Below, piece by piece: positions 1 through 10,227 of a stretch of DNA of 64,000 nucleotides. Numbering within the stretch: the stretch's first letter is position 1; every line of letters begins with the position of its first letter. The notes beneath the pieces are model-generated. The model did no database searches. It was not told the origin of the DNA and worked only from the letters and a program-made list of their open reading frames with translations. The translations under genes and the position numbers were made by a program. The stretch is from Isoetes taiwanensis (lineage: Eukaryota; Streptophyta; Lycopodiopsida; Isoetales; Isoetaceae), in the NCBI GenBank assembly GCA_021234155.1, contig JAJEKV010000052.1:6931358-6995357 (forward strand), read 5' to 3'.

Positions 1-474
1 TTCAAATATCAATATTTTTCACATATAACAATATTAGCAGTTGTATCAGGTTGCAAAGATCCTGCTGAATTTCAAGTGCCAACATAGTGGCCATGCATTG
101 AAAATGTCATGGACAGTCCAAATTAATTATATAACCATGAAACTTGCCAAATACATAAACACAATATGGTTTAGAGACATCATCTTAGAAGATCAGGTAT
201 TCATCTGATATCAGGTAGACATTTCAGTTATCATTCTAATAGATAATAACTGAAATGTCCACCTGATATCAGATGAATACCTGATCTTCTAAGATGATGT
301 CTCTAAACCATTGTGTTTATGTATTTGGCAAGTTTCATGGCTACATAATTAATTTAGATTGTTCATAACATTTTTAATGCATGGCCACTATGTTGGCACT
401 TGAAATCCAGCAGGATCTTCGCAGCTTGATACAACTGCTAATATTGTCGTATGTGAAAAATGTTGAGATTTGAA
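1..474. repeat. Long foldback (hairpin) element
   Basis: Positions 1-231 are the reverse complement of 246-474, separated by a 14-nt loop (232-245). Hand alignment of the arms gives about 16 substitutions and one 2-nt indel, roughly 93% identity. Nearly all substitutions are transitions. The inner 90 bp next to the loop has one substitution and the indel; the outer 140 bp carries the other changes. The left arm begins at the first base of the window, so the true end and any target duplication lie outside. It has no coding capacity. It could be a foldback/MITE-type non-autonomous transposon or a locus transcribed into a long hairpin RNA; the sequence does not decide between these. Confidence 0.9.
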
Positions 475-1758
475 AGGAGTATTTGAGAAATGTTGATAAA
501 AAATGTTCGTCTTGGGTTGTTAGAGTTGCAGCATATGCTCAAAATAGAAATGGAGGATGCTCTCAATGTTTTTACCAAAGAATGCGATACAATGATCTAT
601 GCTATGTCTGCAAATTATTGCCGAGGTCTCCCTTGGACCAGTTCCTTGTATGAACCATTGTCACATTTAGATATAATAGACATTATATTTTGAGGCAAGG
701 GTTCTTCTTCTAGGTATATCTGAACTCTATTTTATTGCATATTTGCAAGATATGATCTTGTGTCCTTCTCCTCTATTCTATTTTATTCTTAGACGACAGA
801 ACATTTTGAGGGTTATGTGGAAAGGGTGTTTTAACATCTCCTACAATCTTTTTCAGTCTCACCTCTTGAGAATAGTCGACTTGCAGAACTGAAAGATTTG
901 GAACATCGCACCTGAGTCTTTTGTTCGTAAACTTTACAAGCATCTCATTATTCCTTTTTTGCCTGTTTGCTTTAGGAAGACGTGATTCCATCTGAAGTGC
1001 AGCTCATTAAAAAGTGGGAAAATGCCTTGTGAAAACAGAATTTATCTTATAAATTCTTGGTGGTTTTTATTCAGGTATCGAAACTAGCATTATTAAGTAC
1101 CCTTACCAGCATTATTGCTATTGCCTGGATGCTACAAGGAGACTAGGTATTGTTCTTGGGGGCAGGTTCCTGGGGAGATGCAGTGGTACATTCAAGAGAC
1201 TCAGCTTGCACTTAGTGATAACAATGCTGATATGTTCTTGGTGTCTGCTTGGCTACAATAGGCGTTCTTTAGCATTCACCCCTTTGGTGATTGTTATAGT
1301 CGAGTGAGCAGAATGATCTCATCTATTCCACTGAAAGGTAGGCCTCTCTCCTGTTGTGGTATCTAGTGAGCACAAGCACGCTGGAAGCTGATAGTTCTGA
1401 TGATTTAGTACCGCAGGCTTCTTTCCTCAAGGATGAGATTGACTTGGCGATCACTCATATCTCTAGTTTATGACTATAAAACTTGAACTTATTCAGATTT
1501 AATAGATAGCAATTCGAGTTATATAGAATATACGTATTGTTTAATTCTTCTTGATTGTTAAAAATTTTATAAGTTTTAATTATATAAGTTTATCTTTAAA
1601 TTGATACTATAATGGTTATCAAAAAATGAAATTGCTTTCCGAACTATTGAACCTATTTAGAATTAAACATTTCAAAAATATAAGACTCTAACTTTTGATG
1701 ATTTACCAAATTTAAAATTTAGCGATCATTATAATTTATATCTGGAATCTAATGGGTT
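475..1758. other. No gene recognised
   Basis: This stretch has only short open frames (for example 490-693 plus and 773-991 minus) that match nothing I recognise. The part from about 1,490 on is strongly AT-rich and contains no convincing exon. Confidence 0.5.
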
Positions 1759-2392
1759 GATAAGGGATTGACTTAAAAACTATTACGAGAATTTCACAAT
1801 TAATAAATTTGTACACTTCTAAAAATTCTTTAAAAAAGTTTTAGGTTGAAGTTAATTAAATAATAAAGTCAATGTTTTAATAATAGCTATTGAACAATTT
1901 ATTATTGATGAAATAAAATATATGGAAATTCTTCAGTAATAAATTTTTCTTTTTTTATTAAAATATAAACATAATTATTTAAATTATTTTAATCTAAAAC
2001 TTTCTTCCTTATTTATCTTAGACGTAAATTTAGTTTTAAATAGATTAAAGTGTAAATTTAGATTAGAAAGCAATTTTATACTTATTGATCAATTTTATAC
2101 TTTTGATCGAATACTTATTAAATGACTTGAACTTGGCGCAGGAAAAACCTTTAGTCTGCAAAATATAGGTCTACATGTTAAGTCACAATTCTTACTAAGA
2201 ATCATGAGTTAAAAAAAACCTATAAAATTAAAGATAAATATACCTGTTTCTGGCATTCGACCCAACTACGGTAAACTCCAGGCTTTCTGCCAACGCGTAC
2301 GGCATAAAATTTATTCTTTTTTGAACTATGGTCGTCATGGTTGATAAGCCAGGAAGAAGAAGGAGCAGTCTAAACCACAAGGCAAAAATGTA
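1759..2392 (+). repeat. 634-bp direct repeat, copy 1
   Basis: This block recurs at 3077-3709 with only scattered differences (about 97% by eye). It begins with the motif gataagggattgac and ends ggcaaaaatgta in both copies. Most is AT-rich and noncoding, but the last 150 bp (2242-2392) keeps a protein-like frame ending in a decayed N-Y-G-R-H-G sequence reminiscent of a retroviral-type zinc knuckle that has lost cysteines. The ends are not TG..CA, so it is not a standard LTR. It is best read as a tandem/segmental duplication inside a degenerate retroelement. Confidence 0.8.
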
Positions 2393-2594
2393 GATTGTAG
2401 ACAATTTGATCCAAACTAAAATAAAAACATAATTATTACAAGATACCTCATAGTTTTTCTCGTGTAAATATGATTTTGCTTCTTCCAATGTTTTGAAGCC
2501 TTTATGTTCGGCTTTAGAATAGCCATTAATCTGCTAAGTCAAGATGTTAGATGTCAACAATCAAGAGCTAAAAGAGCCGTCATAAAATCAGATA

Positions 2595-2710
2595 AAATAC
2601 CTATGCCTTGCATTAAGGCCAACTATAATAAATTCCAGGCCTTCTGCCATTATGAACAGCATAAAACTTTTGTTTTGATTCACGATTGTGATAGTTATTT
2701 CGCCTCGTAG
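2595..2710 (+). repeat. Third, diverged copy of the short conserved module
   Basis: The roughly 100 bp at 2600-2710 resembles 2242-2345 and 3560-3663. Translated on the plus strand they share the pattern P-x-x-x-I-[RK]-x-N-Y-x-K-[LF]-[QR]-A-F-C-x(4)-H-K. The rest of the 634-bp unit is not duplicated here. This module is older or under different constraint than its neighbours. No function is recognised. Confidence 0.6.
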
Positions 2711-3076
2711 GGGCCATTTATTTTGATTCAAAACCTATTCAAAAAGAGTGCTTTGAGGTGCACGGTAAGAGTGGCTGGGTCCTAAGATAGATGTGAGACT
2801 ATATGACCATTGGAAGCACTTACAAATTACAATTGAGCTCCGATAGGCCAAGCTCTGCTGCAAAATCTGCAGCTGTGATATTTGATCCAATTCGACTCTC
2901 TCCGGATTCAATGAATCGGCTCTGCAGATGCAATCGGCTGGGCAATCAGTGCGCTCCAGAGCAATCAGCAATAAGCCTATTTCAGATTCCAGCTTTCCTA
3001 AATATGAACGAAAAATGAGGAATCCCATGCAATCAGCAAAACTGTAACAGCCGGAATTGGGGGGCCCAAATTCAAA

Positions 3077-3709
3077 GATAAGGGATTGACTTAAAAACTA
3101 TTATGAGAATTTCACAATTTATAAATTTTTACACCATTGAAAATTCTTTAAGAAACGTTTTAGGTTGAAGTTAATTAAATAATAAAGTCAATGTTTTAAT
3201 AATAGCTATTGAACAATTTATTATTGATGAAATAAAATATATGGAAATTCTTCAGTAATAAATTTTTCTTTTTTTATTAAAATATAAACATAATTATTTA
3301 AATTATTTCAATCTAAAACTCCTTCCTTATTTATCGTAGACGTAAATTTAGTTTTAAATAGATTAAAGTGTAAATTTAGATTAGAAAGCAATTTTATACT
3401 TATTGATCAATTTTATACTTTTGATCGAATACTTATTAAATGACTTGAACTTGGCGCAGGAAAACCTTTAGTCTGCAAAATATAGGTCTACATGTTAAGT
3501 CACAATTCTTACTAAGAATCATGAGTTAAAAAAAACCTATAAAATTAAAGATAAATATACCTGTTTCTGGCATTCGACCCAACTACGGTAAACTCCGGGC
3601 TTTCTGCCAACGCGTACGGCATAAAATTTATTCTTTTTTGAACTATGGTCGTCATGGTTGATAAGCCAGGAAGAAGAAGGAGCAGTCTAAACCACAAGGC
3701 AAAAATGTA
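3077..3709 (+). repeat. 633-bp direct repeat, copy 2
   Basis: Second copy of the block at 1759-2392. Its right end continues in frame into a Lys-rich segment and then a D-S-G-A motif around 3,890, as expected for the gag-to-protease region of a copia-like polyprotein. This suggests the duplicated block came from a retroelement. Confidence 0.8.
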
Positions 3710-3946
3710 AAAGGAAAAAATAAGGAAAAATTGTCAGAGGGCAAAACAAGGTTTGACAATAAAGGAAAAAAATCTTCGAGAGAGAATCCAACATTGAACC
3801 TAAATGAAGATGCTGAGGTAAGACCATCTCAAATTTTTTCTTTAAATAATGAAAAGAATGATAACAGATTCATGATAATAGATTCTGGAGCTGAAAAAAT
3901 CTACTTTGTGCAACTTCAACTTCTTGATCTTCTAACTGAAAATTAG
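3690..3946 (+). pseudogene. Retroelement gag/protease-like fragment
   Basis: The plus-strand frame has a Lys/Asn/Glu-rich hydrophilic segment followed by F-M-I-I-D-S-G-A, which resembles the catalytic D-[ST]-G-A of retrotransposon aspartic proteases, and it stops at 3946. There is no upstream gag start and no downstream integrase on this strand. It faces the minus-strand copia pol fragment that starts immediately afterwards, so either two elements are juxtaposed or one has been inverted. Confidence 0.5.
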
Positions 3947-3959
3947 TTTCAACATCATA

Positions 3960-5180
3960 CAATAATGGCTCATCACATCATCATTAACAACTATAAGGCC
4001 CTTGCCGCCATTATCACTATCATAATCATTAGCATTGAGATCACTAGAAGGCTCATCCATATTGTTTCAAGTTTGAGACAAATCAATTACTGGTCGAGCT
4101 CTTGGTTGACAATGTACGACATCCACCATCTTGTGTCATTAGGATTTCTATGAATAAATACCTGCTCACCAGTATCATATCCCACCATGTATGTTATCAG
4201 AGATTTATCATCAAGCTTTTGCCTCAGCTCATCTGGAATATGTGCAAAAGCTAGGCAACCATAAGCCTTTAGCCTGTCATAGGATGGTATTTTTCCAGAC
4301 CACATCATTTCAGGGATAGCCCCATTAATACTCAATGATGGCACAATATTCTGCACATGTACAACAGCCTTGACTGCTTCATCCCAAAGATAATTGGGCC
4401 ATCCTGAGTATTACAGCATGCTCCTTATTGCAATGATAATAGTTCTGTTTTTTCTCTCTGCTACCCCATTTTGTTGGGATGAATACCTGCAGGTATGTTA
4501 CCTTTTTATTCCTTTACTTCTGCAATAATGTTTGAACTCGTCTTAAATGAATTCTCCTCCCCTATCAGAGCATAGGTATTTGACTTTCCTGTTTGTTTCT
4601 GATCTATCGTGACAAAAATTTTGAAAGTCTCAAATGCAGCATCTTTTGACCTTAAACAATAAACATAGGTTTTTCTGCGGAAATCATCTATTAATGTCAT
4701 GAAGTGCCTCTTTCCAGTGAGGCTTGTCACATTCAACGGTCCACACAAATCTGTGTGGATCAAATCCAGTGTTCCCTTGGCTCTTTTGAGAGATCTTTTA
4801 AAAGGTAATCTGCTACATATTACATCCTGCACAAATAGATTCTTCTTCCTTGTTGTTAGCAACATTGATAATTCCTTTCTTTGCTAGCAACTCAATAGCC
4901 TTAGTGTTGACATGACACATTCTCTGATGCCATGTTTTTATTGTAGGAAAACCAACATGATTAATGCTAGGCAGAACATGATGATTGCGTAAGCCAAAGA
5001 GATTCCAATCCTTCTTCCCAGAAACATCACTTTATTATTGAGAAAGATTTTACATTGTAACTTTTTAAAGAGAACTTTATAGCCTAGGTCTACTAGTTGA
5101 GAAACTGAGATTAGATTTCTCACTAGTCCTGGCACACACAGTACATCATTTAGTTGTACTTTGTTTCCTAAATCAAATAG
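3960..5180 (-). pseudogene. Degenerate Ty1/copia pol fragment
   Basis: Read on the minus strand from 5180 downward, colinear pieces match copia pol. First is the protease tail/pre-integrase region (V-P-G-L-V-R-N-L-I-S-V-S-Q-L near 5,110). Next is the integrase core (I-H-T-D-L-C-G-P-L ... T-L-I-D-D-F near 4,690-4,770), then the distal integrase (L-K-A-Y-G-C-L-A-F near 4,260). Stops and frameshifts separate the pieces. The protease active site, RT and RNase H are missing and no LTRs flank it. It belongs to a different copia lineage from the element at 16.8-21.6 kb. Confidence 0.85.
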
Positions 5181-7640
5181 CTAATATGGAAGATGAAGGA
5201 GATGCTGCATATTCAGGAGGCGGTTATATTGAAGGCAGATTACCCCTCGAGGATGATGAACATGTTTGTTATAGACCAAGGGCAAGTCGCGCTTGCGGGC
5301 CTTGGGACCAGGAGTCTGTCTTGGAAATGCCACTGGGTGGTCTAGGAACGTTCCGAGAAGTATTTACCGCCTAGGGGCGGCATGAGGTTATTTTTAAATG
5401 GTTAAACTTTTGTATGTTAAGGTGGCTTTTAATTAAATTATAAAGGCCTTCCATTTAAACCACTAACCTTTGCTCTTGGGGGGTATGATGTGGCAATACC
5501 CCATTGGTTGAGGTAAATAAAGGGGGAATTCACATATCTCTGATCGCGGGCTGTTATAAGCGGCCGGACCAGCCAAAGATATCTAATGATAGAGAGGTCG
5601 ATTCTTGCTCTAGAAAAGGCCCATCTACCTTTTTACAGCTATTCTTGGCTCTAATGGCCTTATACAAGGATTTGGTGACGTTTTCTGAGATCATAGTTTT
5701 CCTCTAGAGCCAAGCAATTGGAGCATCCTGCTTTTCCTTGCTGCTTGATCTTCTGCCGCTAGGGGTTTTAGACCATTTCAAAATGATTCGGTGCTGCTTG
5801 TGAGGTCACTTCGTTCTTGGAGCGAGTACTGTTCTCAATGGAGTAAGCTCGAGGAGCGATACTCCAATGGCACCATTGTTGATGACTGCGACAACAGTTA
5901 CTACTATGCCAGGGGGTTCTCAAGAAGAGCAATCCTTGATTGCTAGAACCCTGGACAATATGCAGAGACAAATGAATCGGTGGATTCTGGAAAGCGCTGC
6001 CGGGAGCAACGCCTTAGGGAATCTATTGATCGGCTCACGCAGAACTCTAGGAGTACTTCAAATAATTCCACAACCCAAATGATACGAGGTACCGCAAGGG
6101 GAGGGGCAGCTGCAAGTGCATCACTTGTGGTTGATCGCAAGTTTACCGGACACAACAAACCCAGCTGTGAGTGATCCTTTCGAGGAGATCTTGAATGGGC
6201 TCTCAGATAAAGAAAGGTACTTAGATTGTTGGACAAAGAAATGGAGGAGATCAAGTGATCCTGATCTTTGGCTAGACTTTGAAAGTGTATTGTACTCATG
6301 GACTCCAAAAACTGTTCCAGATAGAAATGTGAAAATTACAATACCTCAGGATGTCAGGAAGAAGATTGCGATATCATTGGGGGTGCTCGAAAAAAAGTGA
6401 ATAACTATGTAAATTTTCTTCATCACGTTTTTATAATATAGTGCTATATTGTGAAATGATGACAATTTTGTAAATAATACGAGATTATGTTTTCATACTT
6501 TTGAGGTGGTTTGTGTGAATTTGAATATGCTATTAAAAACATATAATATGAAATTTGTCTCAAAATTAAGACATAATCCCAATTTAATTGAATGATGGTT
6601 TTTATGTGATTCTATTTAAAAAATGTCATTTGAGTTACACTTTTCCTAAAATGGATACATACAGTTTAGGGCATTGTTAATGAAATATCGTTTGTGAAGT
6701 AGTGTGCCAACATTTGTCTGCATTCTTTATGTTGTTTAAGTAGTACATTCACATATATATATGGTTTATAAAATTAATGCATTCCTATAGGGTGTAAAAT
6801 TAATGGCTCTCTATATTTGGGCACCAGCTCTAGACTTTATAAGGCTTTATTTGAAAATTGCCATTTGAGCTACACTTCATTGGGTATTTGGTTGAACGGC
6901 AGTGGCGGCGGCAGCTCGGGCTACACTTTGATGGACATACTACACAAGGAATGGCCAATTGGTTACATTTAGAAAATGTTATAGGTCCTGCCACTATTAT
7001 ATTGTTGGCTATACCTGCCACTGTTTCATGCCAATGACAAATGCAACCTCACTAGTCTTATACGTCTCTACTAGACAAACAATGTTTGCCTAACCTTACT
7101 TGCAATCCCTGCAACAAAGATCTTCTATGCCGAATCCTCCTCCTTGAATCATTGTTGATTACGACTTCTCCAAGACCTGACATACTGGAGAAATTTTGGT
7201 GGAAGCTAGCCTGAACCTAGAGGTGACAGATTCAGGTAGGATCTCTACTTGGATGAAAAATCGCAAAGTCGGCTCAGTTTCTTATAGACACTTACTAATG
7301 AACACTGTCATTGGTCCTAGCTAATGAATTGATGCATCAAAATCGAAAAATCATACTCAAAGCTGAATTACATATTTCTGCAAATTGATTTTATATTTCC
7401 CAGAAATTTCAAAGAAACTTAAGCATGATTAATATCAAATATAGCGGTTTATATATCAACAAAGAGAAACTATGTATGTAGTTTCATGTCTTTAATCTAA
7501 GTCTAAGATTGACAAAGGGAAACTAGCTATGTGATTTCACGTCTTTAATCTAAATCTAAGGAACTTAATTGGACCTAAAATAGTCTGCTGAGAGAGGAAG
7601 AAGCGCCAATGGAGAAGCCAATGTTGAATGCTAAAATAAA
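5181..7640. other. No recognised gene; unassigned ORF at 6116-6400
   Basis: Only short frames are present. The plus frame at 6116-6400 (95 codons with the stop) ends in a hydrophilic stretch (F-E-E-I-L-N-G-L-S-D-K-E-R ... I-P-Q-D-V-R-K-K-I-A) that looks protein-like but matches no family I know; it may be a retroelement remnant. Positions 5491-5506 share the 16-mer gtggcaataccccatt with about 33,205-33,222. From 6,400 to 7,640 the sequence is AT-rich with nothing recognisable. Confidence 0.4.
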
Positions 7641-7649
7641 TGGCAAATG

Positions 7650-8945
7650 AAAAAATAAGACACGTCTTTTTTTTAGTTTCCACGACCACACTGTAGTCAG
7701 CATTTAAGACATGACAGTTTTTCCACGGTAATTTTTAAGACATGTCGTAAAGCTCTTCCGTACAATCTTGCAGTCTCATTTTCTTCCGGGGGATTTTCCC
7801 CACCACAAAATAAGACAGCATTCTTGCACCAATCACAGTTCAAGTTCGCCGCAATCCAAGGGTGTCACAAAAAAGGGATTTTTCAATCGGGTTCTTCAAG
7901 CAGCAGGCCAGATTCATTCAAGCCCAGAACCTTCAAGCAGGTCGAAAGCGTGATTTTTGAAGTCAAAAACATGCAAACAGGTTGGATTCAAGCCCAGAAT
8001 CTTCAAGCAGGTCGAAAATCAGATCCTTCAGAAGGATTTTGGTTCGGATTCTTCAAGCAGCAGATCGAGTTCGTTCTTGAAGCCAGCGTGATTTTTGAAG
8101 TCAGAATCATGCAAACAAGTCGGATTCAAGCCCAGAAACATGCAAATAGGCCGGTTTCAAGCCCAGAACCTGCAAACAGGTCGAAAGCCTAGAACCTTCC
8201 AGCCCGTCTTCAAGCCAGCGTAATAAGCAGGTTCGTCCTTTTTTTAAATTTAGATTGAATCCTTGAATTCAGATTGGAGGCAGGTCATCCTTGAATAAGC
8301 AGATTGGATAAGCAGGTCATCCTTGAATTCAGATTGGAGGCATTCCGATTTGATCTACCAACAGCCAAGTTTCATTAAAGATTCGAACATCCAGGATCTC
8401 CTCTGTTTTTCAATTTTTTTTTTTCTATTACTGTCTTTCAATTTTTTCCTTTACTTTATGTGAATATCTTGCATCTCTGTTTAAATTTTAGTGTGAATAT
8501 CTTGCTCTTTGCTCTGTTCAAACTCCAGTGTATATTTTGCATAGTGGATATTTTGCATAGTGGAAAACCGTGATTATAAGACATGTCTTATGTGAATAAG
8601 ACATGTCTTATATTAAAGCAGTGGGAAACTATTTTTTTTAAGACGTGTCATATAGGTGCCAAAAAGGATGTCTTATAAGAATACGACAGCCTTAAAATAA
8701 GATTGCTGTGGAAAAAGGGCCTTATATAGTTATATATTCAAATAAGACTAGGTGTCTTATTTTACGGCGGGGGAAATCCCCCGGAATAAAATAAGACTCC
8801 ATTTGGTATCCAAACCTATTCCGAACCTAGATAAGACATGTCTTATTTTTATAGTGGAAAAGTGATTTACTTTTAAGACAATAGGTGGCGAAACATCATT
8901 GGATAATATGTGACTTTTAGAGATAAGACTACCGTGGAAAAAGGG
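7650..8945. mobile_element. Palindrome-rich non-autonomous DNA element (candidate)
   Basis: Inverted modules flank this 1.3-kb block. The left module (about 7,775-7,820: cttccgggggattttcccc then aaaataagaca) is matched in reverse complement near 8,755-8,800. A tttttccacggta module at about 7,720 is matched near 8,925-8,940. The perfect 14-bp palindrome taagacatgtctta occurs at 8577-8590, 8597-8610 and 8832-8845, with several one-base variants on both sides. No transposase frame and no clear target duplication were found. The interior holds the minisatellite at 7,890-8,340. It may be a chimera of several MITEs rather than one element. Confidence 0.5.
7890..8340. repeat. Minisatellite-like array
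   Basis: Imperfect repeats of a core containing ttcaagcccagaac followed by cttcaagcaggtcgaaa recur about six times with variable spacing. A second unit (agattggaggca with gcaggtcatccttgaat) is duplicated at 8,270-8,345. Open frames over the array (7768-7953, 7824-8192) reflect repeat structure, not a known protein. Confidence 0.65.
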
Positions 8946-10227
8946 CCTAATGTTTGGAACAGTTTCACAGTTATCGCATTTTGCCTTTTCTTTTGTTTCC
9001 CCTTTTGACTTGCTACTATTTGCGATTTTGTTGTATCACATTATATGAATCTAATAATTCTCTTGTGTTTAAGTCTCTTTTGGGCCATTTAGGGGTTCTG
9101 TCATATGTCCCTATGGGGCACAATCATGTGGTATGCTGTTAAAAGTACTATTTATCTATCTATTCTTAAAAAGGTCATGCTCCTTCTGTGGCTCCCCGCA
9201 CTTTTATTTTAAAATGGTGCAACTCGATCTCAATACTTATACCTAGTGCTTCCAACAACCTTCCCTTCGCCATTAAACATTCTAATGGTGTGCCTTCTTC
9301 TGAACCAGCTTTTTCTAATCAAGCCCCCTCTCCTCAACATGATGTGAAATCTTTGGTGCACAAGCTAAGCAGGAGAAAGCAAAGCACTTGGCAAAGAAAA
9401 AAGAGAGGACTCAATCTCTCATGTGGATGTTATAAAAAAGAAACCGTTGCATGTGTTGTGTCCATGTTATATCAAAGGGACCGCAGTGGTTTGTTAAACG
9501 TCATGCAGAAGACAGGGAAGACATAACGGATGAGTGTCTTTAGACAATCACGGGGTGGCACGTACCATTGTTGCTTTTCAATTTACATCAGTATAAGTGG
9601 GACAATCAGCAATTAACTTGGAAGCAAGGAAATCATGCACGGGTATTTTCAATATTTATACGTCAAACACTCATTTGACAGTAATTGTAAACACATCAGT
9701 AGAATTAGGACTTTACTTGGGAATAACTTCAAGATGGGTAGAATAGGTTGTTTAGCTACTTTTAGGTGATTTTAGCATGAAGATGGACAAGCTTGGAAGT
9801 GGTTCTGGTTTTGAGAAAGAACAGTGGCTTAGGTTGGTTTATTTTTGCACCTGTATTTCTTTTGGATGATTAATGACCCTGAGCGTCTGGGTGGCGTGAT
9901 AATAACCAAATCGATTAAAGCAGCATGCTCTAACTTCTAGATCAATCAAGATACACATATACATATCACTTCCTTGGGAGCATTCCCAGATCCGTGATTA
10001 GCATCCCAACCAATTACATAGCATGAAGTTCTGAACTTAATAGATGACTGTTGCTACTTATGCAACTGTATTATGTCTCTTCCATTCATACATGTTGTAA
10101 GTCACTGATAACGAAGTATGGAGATATCGCATATGTATTAGAATTGCATTCAATCTGCTTGATCCATAGTCAAAATTTAAATGCCCAGCTCTAAGTGGTA
10201 TTTTAAAAAAAGAATTTTTTTTTTTTT
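8946..10227. other. Intergenic, no gene recognised
   Basis: The plus frame at 9188-9526 (112 aa, Lys/Arg/Ser-rich) is the only sizeable one and matches nothing I recognise. The stretch ends in a T-run (10,217-10,228) just beyond the stop codon of the homoserine dehydrogenase gene, on its 3' side. Confidence 0.4.

Noticed and set aside
1759-3709. LTR pair of a short (TRIM-like) element
   Set aside because: The repeat ends are not TG..CA, and no target duplication, primer site or polypurine tract was found next to them.
5186-5374. Acidic 62-aa plus ORF as a gene
   Set aside because: No motif, no splice context, and it sits among retroelement remnants.
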